Shown one piece after another: positions 60,841-64,000 of a stretch of 64,000 nt of DNA (position 1 is the first letter of the stretch; the number at the start of each line of letters is the position of its first letter). Under the pieces are notes generated by a model. It ran no database searches, was not told where the DNA came from, and saw only the letters and a list, made by a program, of their open reading frames with translations. Source of the DNA: Opisthorchis felineus (taxonomy: Eukaryota > Platyhelminthes > Trematoda > Opisthorchiida > Opisthorchiidae). The DNA is taken from NCBI GenBank assembly GCA_004794785.1, contig SJOL01006425.1, positions 1,566,664 to 1,630,663 of the forward strand, read 5' to 3'. Made by a program: the position numbers and the translations under genes.

Positions 60841-63800
60841 TGAAACCTTTAAGGAAGGATAAGATGGTTCGTTCTAAGCATGGATAGCATCTTAATTTTA
60901 CCGTGCCCTCGTGGCAACGGCAAGCTCCAAGTGGAAAACCATGTTGGATGTCTGTTATACATGAGATTAAGCCAACCAGCATTCAATATCGTCATGATGA
61001 GAAGTAACAGATTAGGAAAATTGAACCATTAGAAAGATGACGTGGTAAATGTGATTACATCCACGGATGATGTTCAGTGACACGATCAAGTGCTTCGACG
61101 GCATTTCGTTGTATGCGGTGAAAGCCATATTCGATGTACTATTTAGCTCAATAGAGCCCTGATGTTTGTTGTACGGTGAACGCTGCAGTGTCCTAAGGAA
61201 CAGAAACCTACGTAGGGTCACTTCGATCAACAATAGATATTAGTATTTAGTGCCAGTTTGCTCAGTAACTTTGGACGAACTTCGAAGCTTTTCAAGTGAC
61301 AGTTCAGGGGACTTCTTCAGAGGTAACAATCCTCACATGGAAACAACCTGGCCACTCACCAATAGTGGATGTCCCGTTTTTCAGAGGTATGTCGTACTCC
61401 GAGGATGGGTCGAACGCTTGAGACTCAAGCTCTTCTAATTTTCCGCATCAGTTCTACTGGCCCTACAAGGTAGGAGGTTTCCACAAGCAGACCCACTTTT
61501 TTTACAATTTAAGAATATTAGATGTGGTTCAATGTAGGGGAAAGCAATTCACAGTCTTTTAGCGGCCAATAATTAGTGGTCGAAACGGTATCCACTGTAC
61601 GTGTGTCTGATTTATCTACCCACCTATGGCACTGCGATTCGCATTACGTTTGGCTACCAACACTAATTGCCTTTTAGTAGGTCTGTTGACCAAAAGAACC
61701 ACTTGAAATACACTGAAGTTCCATTTCATGCTTCGGTAAACATCAGCTGTCCCCGCACAAGAGGGAGACAGCACGCACGGTCACGTGGTCTAATTGGATT
61801 GAAGAGTTGAAGTGAAAGAAGTAAATCTTGCAATCCGAAAAACTCGTTTGTGGACAAAGATGTTGGTAACACTCTGGTGTTCAAATGGCGAATGCTAATG
61901 GCCTTTTCGGAATGTGTGTATGAGTGTGTGTACAAAGAAAGGGAATTTGGTCACGTTTATCCGAATTAAATCCGGAGGGAATTGGAGGTAAATTTACCGC
62001 TAAAATTGCATTGCGCACAAACCTGTTCGGTAAGCCGGATGACAGAGAACCGAAATGAACTCATCTGTATGCTGTGCTACTGCTATCCGGTTTGCGTGGG
62101 GCATACAAAAGCTGACTGGTTGTAAACATCCCTGCAGTTTCATCATCCAGATTTACGCAAATTAGGCAAAGAGCTACAGAGTCACTTCACACCCCGAGGA
62201 GGATAGAAGCTGATGACTGCTGAGCTATCATGGCGGGGTGTAAATCAATATGGAATTTCTGGCCTGATCACTACCAGTTTGACGCTAGAAATCCCGGAAG
62301 ATCTAAGTTCTAATTTGTTCCACATTATCCTATACTACAAGCTAAATACTCCCCCGAATAAGCACTGAGGAAGGAATAGGGCATTTGAGGAAGCTCGACC
62401 ACTGGTTTTCCACCCATGTCGCCATAAGCTTGACGTCGCCATAAGCAGTGACTGTGCCCAAAGTACAGTACTGTGGATGAAAAAATCGCCTTCTCAACGT
62501 ATTTTAGAATACTTCAAAATTTATTCTTATATGAACCTGAACCATGTACTCAACCTCAGCTAGGTATTAAATATTACGAAATCGGTAGTGTAAATTGGAA
62601 GAAACTAATGAGAAATGATGTGGCTACCTCATCTATTGGAAAAAGAACGATAAGACTGTTCTCTGTGTAATATTAACTCTTTCTTCAATGTGTTCTTGGA
62701 TGCTTCAGAAACAAGGTACTCATTGATCGAAGCCTATTCACCATTTCAACTCCCACAAATACTCTCGAGAATTTTATGAAAAATCCTTCACTCCACGTAA
62801 ATGCTGCAGAACGACTGCTCGAAAATTGCTCAGACGTAATGGGGATGGGTAAATCCCTCAGCTGAAGACATAGAACATCAGATTATATCGCTATACTGGG
62901 TGTACAGGCAGTTCATTCCAGAACGTACCCTAGGTTTATTAACTGCTGCTGTTCCGCCACGATGACACGCATCCTTCCCAAGTTTGGATGCAAAATCAGT
63001 TGGCTCACGATAGGGACAGCCTAGCTACTCGCAGTTCCCCCGGCGCGACTACAAATTGACTCGTATACTTCCCCAAACCGCGGATTCCGGTGTAGCCATT
63101 TGTTTCACACCCATCGTGTGTCAACTGCCAACACAACAGATCAGCTCGCTCCTGATGGAGTAATACGGTTTTTGTCACTTTACACAGTCTGCCTTAGAGA
63201 CGGACGAAACACCGACGTAGTTTGAAATCACAAGTGGTACATCTCGATAATGCTACAGAAACCAAACCACTGGGTCAAGTTGAATGAAACATAAGACTAA
63301 ACAACAAGTTGGTGTATCATCCGCAACAGAAGGTATTGACATGTAAAAAATTAAGAAGTACACAAGAAGTTTGCACGGAATTCTTGGTGTGAAGAGACGC
63401 TACGGAGAGTAACAAACAAACCAAGGATGTTCATGAGGTTTCATCCACCCAGAATCAGCAGTTCATGGATACTGCATGCAATGGGGTTCGAATCAGGGCT
63501 CCTACAAGTGCTCAGCCAGTTTAAACAGTGCGATACAATGACTGTGAGGTTTCTGAGCCGAAGTCCTTTGACAGGTTATACCACCACATGACAAAAACCA
63601 CGGCACATCAATGTAGTGAGCGAAATAGTTTAGACCGACATTGTCTACAGACCAATGGGGCCAAAGTCACATCACCTACCATACTTTTGTAGTTGAACGC
63701 ACTTACTGCTGTATTGAAACATCTGTCCAAGATAGTAAGTATTACTATTATACTAAACTATTATCCCATGTATCCAAAGTAAAGTCCTAGGTAGGTAGCA

Positions 63801-64000
63801 GAAAACGTGGTGCTCCTCGTTGGGGCAACAGTTTGCTGCATATTCTGGCCTAGTTGAAATTTTGCGAGTGTAAGATCGGAGTCCGAAAACTCAAGTGGAA
63901 AATAAATCAAAGTGCTCACCTGCAGTATTTAGACAAACTTCTGGACAGACAGAAAACGCCTGAGAGGAAACACTCCTCGACAGAACCGAATGTAGGCACA
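60841..64000. other. Window end, no supported gene
   Basis: A 72-nt splice-bounded block on + (61251-61322, TLDELRSFSSDSSGDFFR) is the only candidate exon; otherwise short chance frames. Confidence 0.45.

Overview
The window looks like nuclear DNA of a flatworm, most likely a digenean fluke. Coding DNA is sparse: nine short exons are spread over about 32 kb. The rest is AT-leaning intron and intergenic DNA full of old repeats. Two repeat types suggest the lineage: tRNA-derived SINEs, and a dispersed repeat of about 308 bp carrying hammerhead ribozyme cores, a type known in flatworms. The species cannot be named from the sequence. There is one ambiguous base at 27565 and one at 59129.

One gene is clearly recognisable. 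It is a RYK/Derailed-type Wnt-receptor pseudokinase on the + strand, with exons at 14026-14465, 24472-24712, 26524-27143, 34652-34731, 38819-38923, 42616-42857, 44393-44502, 46002-46298 and 46481-46592. The reading phases of all nine agree and give a 748-residue product that lacks only the N-terminal signal exon. Its order is a divergent WIF domain, one transmembrane helix, a long basic cytoplasmic linker of about 200 residues, and a pseudokinase domain with the RYK hallmarks (HKD-type catalytic loop, DNA in place of DFG). Several exons were placed by homology to RYK and by splice phase, because they are too short or lack an ATG.

Region by region: 1-14 kb is intergenic or far-upstream DNA with SINE copies and the best ribozyme repeats (6.0-6.6 kb, a tandem dimer). 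14-46.6 kb is the RYK gene, with introns up to 10 kb that carry SINEs, inverted pairs of the ribozyme repeat, and other dispersed repeats. 46.6-64 kb is gene-poor, with a long (GAT)n array, a foldback element at 52.5 kb, a tRNA-Ala(CGC) gene at 55.18 kb, an exon-like block on + (54785-54893), a two-exon block on + (58413-58688) with weak similarity to an integrin-alpha FG-GAP blade, and two exon-like ORFs on the minus strand (51.6 and 59.2-59.6 kb) that were not identified.

The most interesting system is the hammerhead repeat. At least ten loci carry it. One is a head-to-tail dimer whose two predicted cleavage sites are 308 nt apart, and at least four loci are head-to-head inverted pairs, an arrangement not explained by simple tandem amplification.
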